A stretch of DNA of 64,000 nucleotides from contig CM121341.1 in NCBI GenBank assembly GCA_051530055.1, positions 17,174,001 to 17,238,000 on the forward strand. Direction: 5' to 3'. Position numbers and translations under genes: made by a program. Shown here one piece after another: positions 42,955 to 55,530 of this stretch. How positions within the stretch are numbered: position 1 is the stretch's first letter; every line of letters starts with the position of its first letter. This DNA is from Neoechinorhynchus agilis. Its lineage: Eukaryota > Acanthocephala. The notes under the pieces are model-generated. The model did no database searches, was not told the DNA's origin, and was given only the letters and a program-made list of their open reading frames with translations.

Positions 42955-45900
42955 ATGAAGAAGTCTGTAGCTCCCGATTCAACTTTCTTGCAATGGAAAC
43001 CGGTTTTTATCTACTCTTCTAACTTTCGCACAAAAACAATCTTTTAGGATTCAACATTAGTTACACCAGTATCCATCTCATTGGATCCTAAAAACTTCTT
43101 CATTATAGTCGATAATCTCATTACAAAATCGACGACTCTAGTGGATTTTGCCACCGTTAGGGATATAAGAACTGGAAAACAGGCATCCATTCCAACGGTC
43201 AGTGATCACTCTTTCCCTTGGCTCTAACGGATCATTCTTTGTTGGTTAGGATGCACGGGTTAGGAGTGCATGCGGACCTGATGGAATCAATATCGAACAA
43301 CAAACCATTTCCATCTGGCACGGAGCTAAATTTATCAAACCGGATCTTACAATCACGAACCTGGTCGCAAGTAGTGACCTGGTTGCCATTCGGTGGTTTA
43401 ATAAATTAAAAAAGATCATCGATACTAAAGACAGTGGTCTCTCAGTTCTTGAACTTTTGCAGAAATTGCACATTAATCTTTTGTACGGATTGAGAGAGTC
43501 GAATAACGAAGATGAATGGCGGATTTCTGTTAGCGTGATTTTGCGTAACCTCGGAACGAATTGATTTGCTTTCCCGAAAATGCACCATATTTGCCTTTGG
43601 TACTTGATAAGAAATTGTAGCCGTAAATAGGACAAAAATTGTCAGAAAAAATTTTTTTTCGGAAATTCACATGTAAATTAATATCTTCTTTTTAGCCGGA
43701 AGGAAACCAAAATGAGTTATGCGCCCGAGATTTAAGTTTTCCCTTGATATAGTGAATATGTCATACCTAACTAAAACTATGACTAAGCAAATATCGAATA
43801 AAAAATTAAAGAATATTCTATAAGTTACGCAAAATTATTTTAAACGACTTGTAGCTGCATTGGGAAAAGGCCGAGAAGAGCCAGTTGAGGAACTTTTGAA
43901 AAGCCTAAAAGCATCTGGATTTTCAAACGATCTGAACGAGTACATCGACGCATCGGAATTTACATTTGATGCATTTAACAATGTTTGTTCAAATCTTTTT
44001 GTCCGAAGTGATATTTTAAGCATTTTCAAATCCATGTAAGCATCTACTATATTCAATTTAAACAAATATCGTCCAATTTCAGGGGTTCATTCACAAGCGA
44101 TCGAGTCGAGGGCAAAGTGTCCTTGCCAGTGATAGATACCAAGACGTTCGCTGCTCACCTAAAATCCAGGTTCACATTAGAATGTCTAGATGAATCAATC
44201 CATCCTGCACCAACGAAACTATGTGCTCTTAGCATCATTAATGAGTTTGAACGGAATTCAGTATTGCTTCAGCGAGGTCAAATGTCGATCGACGCTTTTA
44301 CGTTATACTCAATGAGCAAATATAATCGAGCAAATTATGAGCTGCAGGATAAAACAGCGATGAACGATGGATCAGGCTTGCATCCTAATCTTGCAATTAT
44401 GGATTTCACAAAACCGTTGACAGATTATTTTATAAACTCATCTCACAATACGTATCTCACAGGTAAGTTAAAAAATAGGTTTTATCAGTGAATTCTCATT
44501 CTGCCTTCATGTCCAATAATTCCATTTTTGATATTGTACTTTTTCCAATAGGTTTTTAATTCTCTTCTAAAAATTACAGGGCATCAATTGAGAGGCCAAG
44601 CGAGTATTGAAATGTACCGTCAATGTCTTTTATCTGGCTGCAGATGCGTTGAACTTGATTGTTGGGACAGTAGATCCGGAAAACCGATCATATGGCACGG
44701 AAATACGTTCGTAAAACCTGTTTCATTTTATGCAGTTATCGATGCAATTGCTGAGTCCGCCTTTAAAACTTCTCCGCTACCAGTTATTCTTTCCTTTGAA
44801 AATCACTGCAGGTGAGGAAAGTGAATTTCCTGTACTTTATCAACGCTTTTAAAATTTAGTTCTAGTGCTCAAGCAAAAATGTCTAGCTACATTAAGAAGC
44901 GATTTGGCGATATGCTTTTAAGTGAACCTTTAGATCATGAATTCTACAAATGAAATCTACGATTGGTAAAATTCATGTCACAGAGTCTCATCCACTGATA
45001 CCGGGTACCTCGGTTCCGTCTCCTTGGGATTTGCGATACAAAATAATCGTGAAAAATAAAAAGACGACCGAGATGAAGGTGCAATTGTCGCCACCTTTGT
45101 CTTCATCTGATCAAAGCAAGAAGGAACTAGAAGACAAACCCGCGATTGGTAAATAATTTGTTCCGATTGGGCGTTTTTCGACGATTCTAGAAAACTCAAG
45201 AAATTTCCTTAAGAAATTTTATCCCAGCATAGTATTAAAGGGCCTCCCAGAAACCCAGCTAAATTTTCATGCTTTTCTACTAACCGATCCTTCATATTAC
45301 ACAGAGGAAGAAGATATTGATTTTATCGAATCGCCGCAACCATTAAATCAGGAGGTAGTCGCAAAAGTCGACATCGATGACGAGGAGCCAATAAACGTGC
45401 CTACGAAAGCTGAACTAATGGATATCGATGGATTTATTGCAATGTCCCATCTTGTGAATTACGTAACTGCTATTAAATTCTCCAAATTCACAGACCATGA
45501 AGGTATTTCTTTCTTTAAATGAAACTGGACTAAAGTCCGAATGAAGACAAAGACGTGTCATATGAATGTTGCTCGTTCAACGAAACAAAAGGATTGGAGT
45601 ATGTTCAGCTGGATGCAATGGAATTTGTACGGTTTGTTTTCGGTACACCCTTATTCCTCTCGAATCTAACCCATTAGCTACAATTGTCGTCAATTCAGCC
45701 GAATATATCCGAAAGGTCAAAGAATAGATTCCACAAATTATGACCCTTTTGTAAGTTAAATTTCTATTTTGTATGTTTCGCTGAATTTTTTTGCGATCAG
45801 CTCTTTTGGCAGGTCGGATGCCAAATGGTTTCGCTCAATTTTCAAACGCTGGGTACAACAAATCTTTGCTTTTTTATTTCTGCGACTTTGAATAGATTTG

Positions 45901-47165
45901 GCAATGGTTTTAAATTTATCACTCTTTGAAGCATCTAATCGATTGGGTTATATTCTAAAGCCATCACCGCTTAGAAATACAAATAGTCGATATTCCAACA
46001 GAACTTTTGATCCATTCACAGCAAGTTCGATTGAAGGCGTGATTGCATCTCAAGTGGCAACCAATGTTATATCGTGCCAGATTTTGACAACCGACCCGGT
46101 GTTTCAAATCCCAGCATATTGTGACGTTCAATTCTTCGGATTACCAGCTGATACAAGTAGAAGCCCAGACAGATTTAAAGTCAGTTGGTCAAATGGCTTT
46201 CAGACTTTGTTCCACGAGTCACCTGAAAGTCTTACTAGTAGCGAAATCAAGAAGGTAATGGATTTTTCGAAAGCTTTTATAAGCCTAAATACGTATAGAT
46301 AATACTCCCTGATCTTGCTATGGTTCGCTTCTGTCTTTACGATATTGCCGACCGCGTGATTGGTCAATATATAAGCCCATTGAAGCTCCTTAGACCAGGT
46401 CATCACTATCTTCCACTGAGAAACGAGTGCTGCAATCAAATGGTGTTCGCTGCATTATTCGTAAAACTCGACATCAGTGATTTTGTACCAGCGAAAATGG
46501 AAGGTTCGCAATCGTGATCATATTTTGCACTCAAATTTTTTATTTTACAGAAGTTATATTTGCTCTCAGTCAACCAATGACATTTATCCCACAAAAACAA
46601 CGTCAAGATCTCCAGCCAAAGAAGGTCAAAGTGGATGAAGACGAGAGTTTAAATGATTTTGAGCATAAAAATAGCACTAAATTCAGTATAAAAAACTCAC
46701 AAGGCGCTTCAACTGCATCAAGCCCTTCTGATCCAAGCCAATTATGGCAATCGCTTAATTTCTGCGCGAATAGCCTCCTACAAGACCCAACTCTCGTTCG
46801 GGCAGTGAATATACAATTGCTCAAACGAGACAAATCAGTGAAAATCTTTTTATCGGTCATTGATAAGAAATTCAGGATGACTGACGAATACGAGTTGTGG
46901 GCACAACAGACTGGCTGTGACAAATTGGGATTTGGATCATGGGTTGATATGACGAAACTCTATTTTTTGGTTGAAGATCAGCTTACGAGATCAGTCATTG
47001 CTTCCTCGCCAATAATCAAGGTGAACAGTTTTAATCATTAACTCGTTTAATGAACGTTTCTCAAGTTGACAAAAGCGAAAAGTCTATTTACAAGACGAAA
47101 AAACGTGAATCATGGCGGTGTAGTCACTTGCTTAAATATGGAAAGCCGAATTGCGATTTGCGAAC
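42955..47165 (+). CDS. PLCB: Phospholipase C beta, multi-exon
   Basis: Early exons are 42955-43002, 43048-43197 and one from 43250. They give an N-terminal PH domain ([20 protein letters not shown], then [14 protein letters not shown]). EF-hand-like exons follow at about 43830-44040 and from 44082. The X domain has [38 protein letters not shown] and [12 protein letters not shown]. The Y domain has [32 protein letters not shown] and [17 protein letters not shown]. The C2 domain has [20 protein letters not shown] and [14 protein letters not shown]. The enzyme cleaves PIP2 to IP3 and diacylglycerol downstream of Gq. Near 44950 the frame shifts by one base between EPLDHEFYK and [20 protein letters not shown] with no clear intron; this could be an unseen tiny intron, a sequence error or damage. 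Coiled-coil exons may continue to about 48640. Confidence 0.9.
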
Positions 47166-47789
47166 AGGTATATATTTTTAAACTAACGCAAAGAACTAAT
47201 TTTTAATCAAATTTAACCATTAGCTTTTTAACTTTTAGTTTTAACCCTGTAACGGCTTTAAGAATCGTTTGAAACAATCAAAAAACTGAGTTCTCGTTTA
47301 ATTTCTTTAAACAATTATCCAGCCCTTTTGAAGATTGAACTGTTCATATTTGCAGAGGAAATTACAAGACTCCTGTGCAAAAGAACCTTGATAAAGGAAC
47401 ATTATTCCCATTTTTCGTCATAACAAAACATTTATCCAGTTGAAAGCAGATGTACCTCCGTTCCCATTGGAACTTTAATAAATTGGAAAAATGGGCTGTA
47501 TGAAATTTATATAATTAATATTTATTTTAGTTTAAAAAGGCCAATTGTATTTGGTTTAATTTTTTGGCTAGTAGCAATGTCGATGTTAATTACGGAGTGA
47601 AATGGGAAATTGAATAGCAATGCTTTCATTAAATATTTATAAAGAAAAATTTAAATATATTTAATTGCAGTTGATATTATTAGATATAAATTTTCTATGC
47701 TTTTAAATTCGGAGAGTTCATTAGCGTATGTAAGCCATAAACAAATTTTTATTTTACCGTTTCGAAACTATAAACGCTAAAATGCGACA

Positions 47790-48640
47790 TCATCAGCATC
47801 TCTTCTGAGTAGTACTACAAAACAATCAGTAAACTACTGGAAGTTCGCAACGAATATTGCATTAGTACAATTGGCAAGATTCTTCAAAAGTAAGCTAACT
47901 TATTGTTCGATTTGCTTCTGACCGATCTGCTAGGGAGAAAAAGATTATAAAGCAACGGATGCTTACTTTAAAGCAGCAACAGGAAGCAATCTCTCGGTCA
48001 TCAACGCAGCCATATAAAAAGCACTTGGCTTTGCTGCGGAAAAAATCAATAGAGATAATAATACGAGAGTATCAAAAGGTTAATCTCTTATTATCTTTCT
48101 CAATAAGTTTCATGAAGTCTGAAAAAAGCTAGAAAAAGTTAAAGAAAAAGTGCTTGCTGCTTTGGCGGAAAACACCGATCTGAATAAAATACTAATCGAA
48201 CGAGAAAAGCAGCAGGTTTAGACTCCTTATACGACTAATTTTTTCACTCATTCTGATCATCAAGGTTGTCGATAGTATTCGTTCGGAATCTCATGTCGGA
48301 TCAACAGAACCGTGTGGTCCATACACTGAATTTTAAGCGTTTAAAATAAATCGAACTTGATCGATTCCATGTTTGTCTGTTTGACATCGCGTGTAGCTTA
48401 TAGTCGAAACTAATTAAACGAGGCTTAGTCTCGTTTGACTGACTATTATTTTTCAACCTATTGCTCCTATCAACATTGATCTCGAAAACAACTTCAATGT
48501 AGATAAATACGTAGGGTTTTGCTCATAGCCAAATAATTCAAATTTCAGTTGCTCGCTTTATAGTACATTTATCAAGGGTTCTCAAAACGCTGCCAAGAAA
48601 TGGATAAAGATATGAAAAGATCTATGAATAAAGGTAAGCT
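47790..48640 (+). CDS. PLCB: Probable C-terminal coiled-coil exons of PLC-beta
   Basis: Open pieces bounded by splice-like signals read REKKIIKQRMLTLKQQQEAI and KHLALLRKKSIEIIIREYQK, then KKVKEKVLAALAENTDLNKI with LIEREKQQ, and finally a Lys-rich stretch near 48590. This charged helical character and position fit the long C-terminal domain that PLC-beta uses to bind Gq and membranes. Exact joins to the upstream part are unresolved, so it is listed separately. Confidence 0.45.
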
Positions 48641-48932
48641 CAGCGATTGATCGTATATTTTTGGATGTGAAATTGTCACAAATAATGACGATTCCAAATT
48701 ACAAACATCAATTCTCACCGTTTAACAGCTTTTGTGCGTCTATTTAAAGTGCAGGGCACGCTGAGCCGCTGTTCGCGTTACTGAATCTTTTTGAGATCAT
48801 GCCAAAGGCTATTTAATGAGCGATGTGCATATTCGATTTTAAGACTAATAACTACCGGATCTCTAATCTTTCTTCGCAATGTTAAGCTAAAGAACGGAAA
48901 TCAAAAGCAGGATTTATTCAACTAATTTTCAG

Positions 48933-50869
48933 TACCCGATTTCTCATGACGATTCTGGTAATGCTCGGAGTATTCTGCCAATATGCAGCCAAATTGGACT
49001 TAAGCGTCAACATAGTCTTTATGGTAACCGATCACAATACATCTTCAAATGATACAAATCTTGATTGGTCCCACAGCATGCAACAAAACCTGCTAGCAGC
49101 ATTCTTTTACGGTTACCTGATATCGGAAATTCCGGGTGGAATGATGGCACAAAGGTTCGGATCTAAATGGACAATGGCGTTTGGAATTGGTCTAAGCTCG
49201 ATTTGTGCATGGCTATATGGAACTGCAGCTGAATTTAGTTTTGTATTTATGTTCGCTTCAAGAGTCCTTGTCGGTTTCGGATCGGTAAGTGTTTTCACGA
49301 GATCTACAACTAATTTTTATGAAGGGTGTGATATTGCCATCCGTATCGAATGTATGGACTTCTTGGGCGCCACAATCAGAGCGTAGTTTCCTTATATCCA
49401 TGGCTACTTCAGGTATAAAAGGACCGTAATAAGCTTATAGGTATCGTTTGAGACTAGGTGCCCATCTTGCGCCAATTGTAATTTTCAATATCGGGGGCTA
49501 TTTAGAAGAACATGGATTCACTAGTGTAAAGTGGAAATCCCTATTTTATGTCGTCGGTAAGTATTCAACACAATGTTCGTTTCTTAAAATGGTCTAACTT
49601 AATTGTAGCCATAATGGAAACAATTTGGCTGGTATTATGGTTTATTTTATTTGCTGATAGTCCTAGAAAATCAAGGATAATTTCCCAAGAGGAAATCAGA
49701 TACATTGAAGAAAATATTGAGACTGGACCAATCACTAAGCATGATCTGGTATTCTGAAGAATCGCATCCATTTTCTATAATGTCGTGTTTTAAGAATGCT
49801 CCTTGGAAATCAATATTTACGTCGAGGGCGTGTATAGCATTATTTCTGTGCCATACATGCGCCAATTGGGCTTTCTATACTCTATTAGTCGAAGCTCCTA
49901 CTTTTTTTAAGAAGACCTTCAACCCTGACGCTCAAGAGGTATGTATTTTAAAGAATATCGCACAAGTACTAAACGACGGGAGTGCTAGAACGCTGATTCT
50001 TAAAGAATTTACCAGCTTAAAATCCGCCAATCAAAAACATAACTTTAGGATACTTTGGGTAAATCGATTTTTATACCTGATAAAAGATAATCGCATATTT
50101 GAAACGTTCGCAACAGTAAAGATTTCTTTATTCTAAAAAATCTAACCACATTAAAGGGTTAATTTCTTTGGCAGATTAAATTTATAAAAGAAACTTAACT
50201 CCAAGTCATCGTCCTTAACTTTATAGACCTCATTATTTTCCTCACTTCCATACGTTGTGATATTAATATCGACGACGATCTCAAGTTTCCTGGCTGATTA
50301 TCTTCTAAAGCGACGAATAGTCACCAGTCGTACATTGATTCGAAAAGTAGCTGTTGGCCTTGGCACATTCTTACCTGGAGCATTTCTTATTGGACTGGCA
50401 CTTAGTGTTCACTCACAAAGCGCATCGGTGGCCTGTCTAACTCTCGGTCAAGGATTATTGTAAGTATATGATGATTTTAAAAAACACGACATAATAAAAA
50501 AATAAATAAAGTGGAATAGCGTGGGGCGCAGGTCACATGTGCAATGCAAATGACTTGGCGCCAGTTCATGCCGGAATTGTATTTGGAATTTCAAATACCT
50601 TGGCTACTATTCCAGGGGTTATCACTCCTTATGTGACTCATGCTTTGATTGGAGATAATGTAAGGAGTGTGCTTAAATCTACCAATGTACATCATTGATC
50701 TTTTTAGAACTCATTGAAAGGATGGCAAATCGTGTTTGGCATATCTTCAGTATTCATGTTCTTAGCTGGTACTGTATTCGTTGGATTTGGATCTGGAATG
50801 GCTCAAGAGTGGGATAGCGATTCAGAGAGACAGCATCACATAAGAGGATCCATTTGTTCTTTTCATTAA
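48933..50869 (+). CDS. SLC17-family major facilitator (sialin/VGLUT/phosphate-type anion carrier)
   Basis: Exons read as TRFLMTILVMLGVFCQYAAK then LDLSVNIVFMV, followed by NLLAAFFYGYLISEIPGGMM and AQRFGSKWTMAFGIGLSSIC. Then come VILPSVSNVWTSWAPQSERS, a segment with SLFYVV, DSPRKSRIISQEEIRYIEEN, NAPWKSIFTSRACIALFLCH and NWAFYTLLVEAPTFFKK, and later HAGIVFGISNTLATIPGVIT. The motifs YGY, IPGG, ADSP and GxxxxATIPG are typical of SLC17. About 12 membrane segments are expected. The N-terminal exon with the start codon is not identified. Near 49755 the frame changes between ITKHDL and ESHPFSIMS across only about 11 nt, so the gene may be damaged or the sequence may contain an error. The substrate cannot be told. 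Confidence 0.85.
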
Positions 50870-51560
50870 ATATCATATGATTCAATTATGAAGGTTTAAT
50901 AAGAGATTTTTAGTTTGAGAACCTATCAAAAATCTGGTTGTAATTTTCACATTTCAAAATTGAACACAAAAATTTTAATTTGTAATTGCCGGTGGTAAAA
51001 AACAAAGAATTTCTTGCAACCTTTCGTTTCATAGTGCAAGACTTAGAAAAAGGAGAGAATGTCTGTTTGACTATACTTCCTTTTTGGGCATGGACTTTTC
51101 CATGTGATTTTGTAGCTCTTTAGTCTTACCATAGTTCGATTTACAGCAAAGTAGATAATTGCGGCAGAGGTAAATTCTGATATAAGTTTAAAAAAGCAGA
51201 CCACTGGGGAAGATGTATCACAGAGTGAGATGCCGCTGAAAATAAAGTGCCTTCAAATCGCAATCTTTAAGATGGGTTGGCAATGATTTTGCCCTCGGAT
51301 AGCGTCTAAAATTCGTAAGTTGAATACGCGACCTTACCTCTTAGACTCCTAAGTTAATTTGTGCGTTTTAGATGTTTTATCTCGTTCGAAGCATAACAAC
51401 CCATCGCCACGTAGGGACTAGAGTTTGTAGATTTAGCCATTGTAAATTTCATATTTTTTAACTTGTTTTGCCTACCGTTACTAACAATCCACACTAGCGC
51501 TCCCGAGTTACAGCGTCCTCTCACTTATCATATATACACACCGAAACGACGAGGAGTAAA
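50870..51560. other. Intergenic between the SLC17-like and Pax genes
   Basis: No supported gene; it may contain regulatory sequence for the Pax gene that starts at 51568. Confidence 0.35.
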
Positions 51561-51567
51561 ACTTAAA

Positions 51568-52879
51568 ATGGATCTCTTCAATTATAATGGGTGCTTAGAG
51601 TTTAACATGCAAGACCGTTCTAATAACAGTATGCGAATTGGTCAGTTAGCTTTTTATGATTGGTCACTTTAGATTACGCAACAAAACCGGAGATGATGGA
51701 ACCTAATTCAGTAGTTCTGCGGGTGTTAGAAAGCGACGAAATAGAGCCTAAAATGGATGAACCGAATAGCCCTGGGGAGGCAGGTAATCATAGCTTGTTA
51801 AAGAGCATTAATAGCGAATTCTATTCGAGTTTTAAAAGATTTTGAAAGTACATTAGACCTTTCAGTAGATCAATAAAATGGTGAAATATGTTTAAACTTA
51901 GTTCGTGGTTTAAGTTCATATTCATGGCGCTTTACGACACTAGGGAACGTAAATCAACTTGGAGGTCACTTCGTGAATGGACGACCACTTCCAATTGACC
52001 TGAGAAAAAAAATAGTCGCCCTGGCTAATTGTGGATCTCGGGCATGTGACATATCTCGGAAACTAAGAGTCAGCCATGGCTGCGTAAGCAAGATCCTTAC
52101 GAGGTATTAACTTTAAACTTTCAGAACAAAGAAGCGTCAACTCCTGCTCTTCAAGGTTCAATAATACTGGGTCGTATTTTCCCGGTACTATAGGTGGATC
52201 GAAACCTAAAGTAGCCACATCAGAGGTCGTTAAAGCAGTCACGGATTACAAGCTAAATGAACGTCAGATATACGCATGGGAGATTAAAGAGAAACTGGTT
52301 CAAGATGGACACTGTACAAATGAAAACGTTCCAAGTATCAGTTCGATTAACAGAATCCTTCGGTGTAATTCCCTGACTAAGAGTTACCGGGCGCGACACA
52401 CGGAAGCGAAGATAAAACGGCACAAAAACATGACCGATTCAGACAATATAAAAACTGTTAATGAATGTGAACCAGGCAATAGAAACGGAATTCAAGTGTT
52501 ATCTGAACACTTTCACCGAAATCCGTACGCTGATTTCAGCCTATTAAGTGAACTACATTCTTTAACTGGAATACCGGAATCCGAAATACGGCGATTTTTT
52601 CGTGCTGCTCGTGAGACATGGCAACAAACGGGAGTATCAGGGATACAAACTGAAGCCGCATATCCCGGCTATTCAAGTGCAGGGGAAAGGGACCAAACTA
52701 GATACGAAAATCAAGTGATGTCTCCAATAACTGCAATGACGCTTCAATCCGAGCGATGGTTAAACAATCAAATGTCACTTTCTTCGCGTTCATCCAGTTT
52801 TGGCATTAGCGAGTCCATTTCATCTATGGCGAAAATGGATGAGGGACCTATACCTGACTGGCATCAGCAGTCAAAATGA
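51568..52879 (+). CDS. Pax-family transcription factor with full paired domain and degenerate homeodomain
   Basis: Four exons (51568-51640, 51673-51783, 51944-52103, 52156-52879) with introns of 32, 160 and 52 nt give 355 residues. After an acidic N-terminus comes the PAI half: [20 protein letters not shown], then [20 protein letters not shown]. The linker [10 protein letters not shown] and the RED half follow, with [18 protein letters not shown] and [13 protein letters not shown] homeodomain-like segment comes next (about residues 215-265: [20 protein letters not shown] and [20 protein letters not shown]). The positions for Trp48 and Asn51 read Phe and Ala, so canonical DNA reading by helix 3 is not expected. 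The tail is Ser-rich. The first two exons are less certain than the rest. Subfamily is not assigned; Pax6 or PoxN-like are candidates. Confidence 0.88.
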
Positions 52880-54060
52880 ATGATCGATGAAAAAACCCTA
52901 TTAATATTGAAAATGTTGAGTAATCATCAAGCCGGGTAGCTTTTACAAGGTTTTAAGTTTTCATTTTCCGATCAACTCGTCAAAATGCTTTTTCTCGCCC
53001 ATCAAATTGAAAAATAATAAAGCACTAGAGATTTATTTTTCGAAGAACATTGAACATTACACAAATTGATATATTCGCCAATATTAAATATTTGGTGCTC
53101 AATAAATAGATCGGAAGATGATTCTTAAAATTGAATCGCGATCTGCACGACTTAACGATTCATAATAGTAACAAAGATCAACTTTGGAATGATTGCTAAA
53201 TCCAATAGCTCATGCGTCCGCGAGATATGGAGAGTTCAATGTGACGTGAAGGTAGAAACCTGAGACAATGAACTCGGACTACCAGGATGTTCCATACTCT
53301 TAAACCTATTTGAGTTGACTGAAATAACAAGATTTTTAAAGCTTAAAAAATGTGGCATGGCTAATGCTAGGTTGGAATATGATTTGATGGTTAAGCAAAA
53401 GTTCAGCGATTGAAGAGTTATATTTCGAGTGCAAAATTAGTTATTTTTGAAAGATCTTAATTTCTTGTTAATCTTTATTCGAATAGAAGGTCAGTACAAA
53501 GTTGTTCGGTAAATCTTCATGCGTTCAACAGAATGAAGTGGTTTTAAATCCAAATATCGTTTCATGAGGAAAGATTACCGCACAAAAAATAGATTTATAA
53601 ATTGACTTTTTTGAGGTAGACCATAAGTATCGAATAAACTTCATTTGGAAAAAAAACCCAAAATAGTCCGGAAATTGCTGTTGTGCCCACGAGAACTAAA
53701 GTGAATTTTAATCCAAATATCGTTTCAGGAGGAAAGATTACCTAATCAAACATAGATTTATGAGTTGACTACCGAAAACGAGTTGTGTTCAGAATACTGC
53801 GAATACTTCGACGATTATTAGTGATTTGGTACCATCCTTAAAGTATATACAGCCTGGAGTACTTATTGATTCTAAAATTACTGGGGAGGAGTATGATATT
53901 AAGACTTTGATAAAAGGTGCTGTGAAATCGATTTACCTATAGTACCTTTAAGTTTGAACAAAAGATCGAAGAAACATCTGAACGAGTAAGAACAAGAGCA
54001 AAAGGAGAAACAAATAACTATAAAGATATAAGGTTGACATCAACACCATCAAAATTAATC
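52880..54060. other. Intergenic with one direct repeat
   Basis: A roughly 70-bp direct repeat (53533-53600 and 53704-53772, sharing AATCCAAATATCGTTTCA and GAGGAAAGATTACC) is the only structure seen. Confidence 0.5.
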
Positions 54061-54069
54061 CTCCGATTC

Positions 54070-54735
54070 ATTTCTGTAATGATACACCATCCCTCGCCGA
54101 TCTGAACTCGACGCATCGTAAGATGCACTCCTTTCTCATAGATATAGATCGAATCGTCTTTATCCATGGCATACCTGAATCTCTTGTTGCAGACCCTTTC
54201 GCCGCTGCCAAAATATTTTTCTTATCACTCAACTCCTTTTCTCCGGCTTGCATTCTGCATTTCCCCCTTCAAAAATCACTCTAACCCGCGCCCACGTTTT
54301 TTTAAAAGTAACCTTCAGGTTATTACTCATTGCCATTCTCTTCTTTAACAGGAGATACAGACTCCTTACTTCACTACTTTCTTTTCGAATCTACCTACAT
54401 AAACACTAATCATCGCATGTGTTCACCGCCCCTTCAAACCCAACTCAGACCTCTTCTTCCAAGTATAATCCTTCACTTTTAGCGAACACCCCAGAACATC
54501 TTACACATCCCAGAATATCAAAGAGTAAGCGACTCATCAAACTTCTTTGACTACGTGCAAATCCACTGGCGCCCGAAAAACCATCAAGGACAATCATCCT
54601 GTCGTTCCACATTATACAAGGTCTCTCTCCCAAAACCAGTAAAAAATTATAACTCAATTCTTCGACGAACAATGCAGCCACAATCTCCCCCACTTTCGCC
54701 TCCGGTTTGCCGAAATCAAAAATTTCTTTCAACCT
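54070..54735 (+). mobile_element. Degenerate LINE-like sequence
   Basis: C/T-rich plus-strand sequence with the same base bias as the LINE tails of this family lies directly upstream of the hairpin unit and the 3' end at 54900. Short frames such as CISPFKNHSNPRPRFFKSNL show no firm domain, so it may be ORF1 or 5' sequence of the LINE. Confidence 0.35.
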
Positions 54736-54740
54736 TAATT

Positions 54741-54884
54741 ATGATGGTGAACTGAAGGAAAAAATTATGAATATATTAATCAGAATTTTCGACCAATGCG
54801 TTGGTCTTCTTCATGATGGTGAACTGAAGGAAAAAATTATGAATATATTAATTAGAATTTTCGACCAATGCGTTGGTCTTCGTC
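54741..54884 (-). repeat. Tandem pair of a 72-bp unit carrying a hammerhead-like hairpin
   Basis: Two nearly identical units (54741-54812, 54813-54884) read on the minus strand as CTGACGAA (ATGAAGAA in the other), a perfect GACCAA-CGCA-TTGGTC hairpin, GAAAATTC, an AT-rich part and TTTTTTCCTTCAG. About 40 bp of the unit also occurs at 23545-23584. Confidence 0.8.
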
Positions 54885-54899
54885 AGTGATCTGAAACAC

Positions 54900-55530
54900 A
54901 CATGCAATTAGTCTGGACGAGTCATGTGCCCTTCAAAATTCTGGGTCACCAATTTTAATCAAATCTGAAATGGGACTCGCACATTATTCTTTCCATCAAA
55001 CGCAATACTTTTAAAATTTATCTCTTCGCCCGATCTCTCCAAATTTTATTACAGCATTATTTTACCCTCCTTCACTTTCGGATATCCCGTCTTTTGCAAC
55101 CTTTTCAAATCACAAATCCATCGCCTTGAAATGTTTCGCGGAGAAGAGCTTCTAAAATTTGCGCAGTTAGTTTCCCCCGTTCGTCAAATGCATAAGATTT
55201 TCATCAAACAATCAAAACGCCTCTCAAACCTACCGCCAATTTTTTTATCATATTTCATCCTCCTTCGACCTCCCTATACCTACGCTCCTTTTTCCATGCT
55301 TCCCAATCTTCTCGGATGTCATTACCTGAAATAAACCTGAGACAAGACCAACCTCACAAACTCTCATGCAAACAATAACCACCAACTTTCCCATCCAAAA
55401 GGACATCCCCTGACCGTATATTCCCACCCGACCGAACCCGTAATCCACTCCAAAATCAACCTTCATTGAACAAATCAGAAATAGAGTCCTATTCCATTTG
55501 GATTAACAAATAAACGTGTTATTATTATCT
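54900..55530 (+). mobile_element. LINE 3' end (jockey/CR1-like), with 3' UTR
   Basis: The final coding blocks ATLxPSFTF...-like and the stretch encoding RQMHKIFIKQSKRLSNLPP (55180-55240) match the LINE at 33140. Then follows the 3' UTR shared with 23160-23545 and 60745-60935, ending AACAAATAAACGTGTTATTA. It is truncated at the 5' side. Confidence 0.75.

Noticed and set aside
43246-43635. Minus-strand 129-codon frame over the PLC-beta PH region
   Set aside because: The plus strand has a continuous match to PLC-beta with proper splice sites; the minus frame is a shadow.
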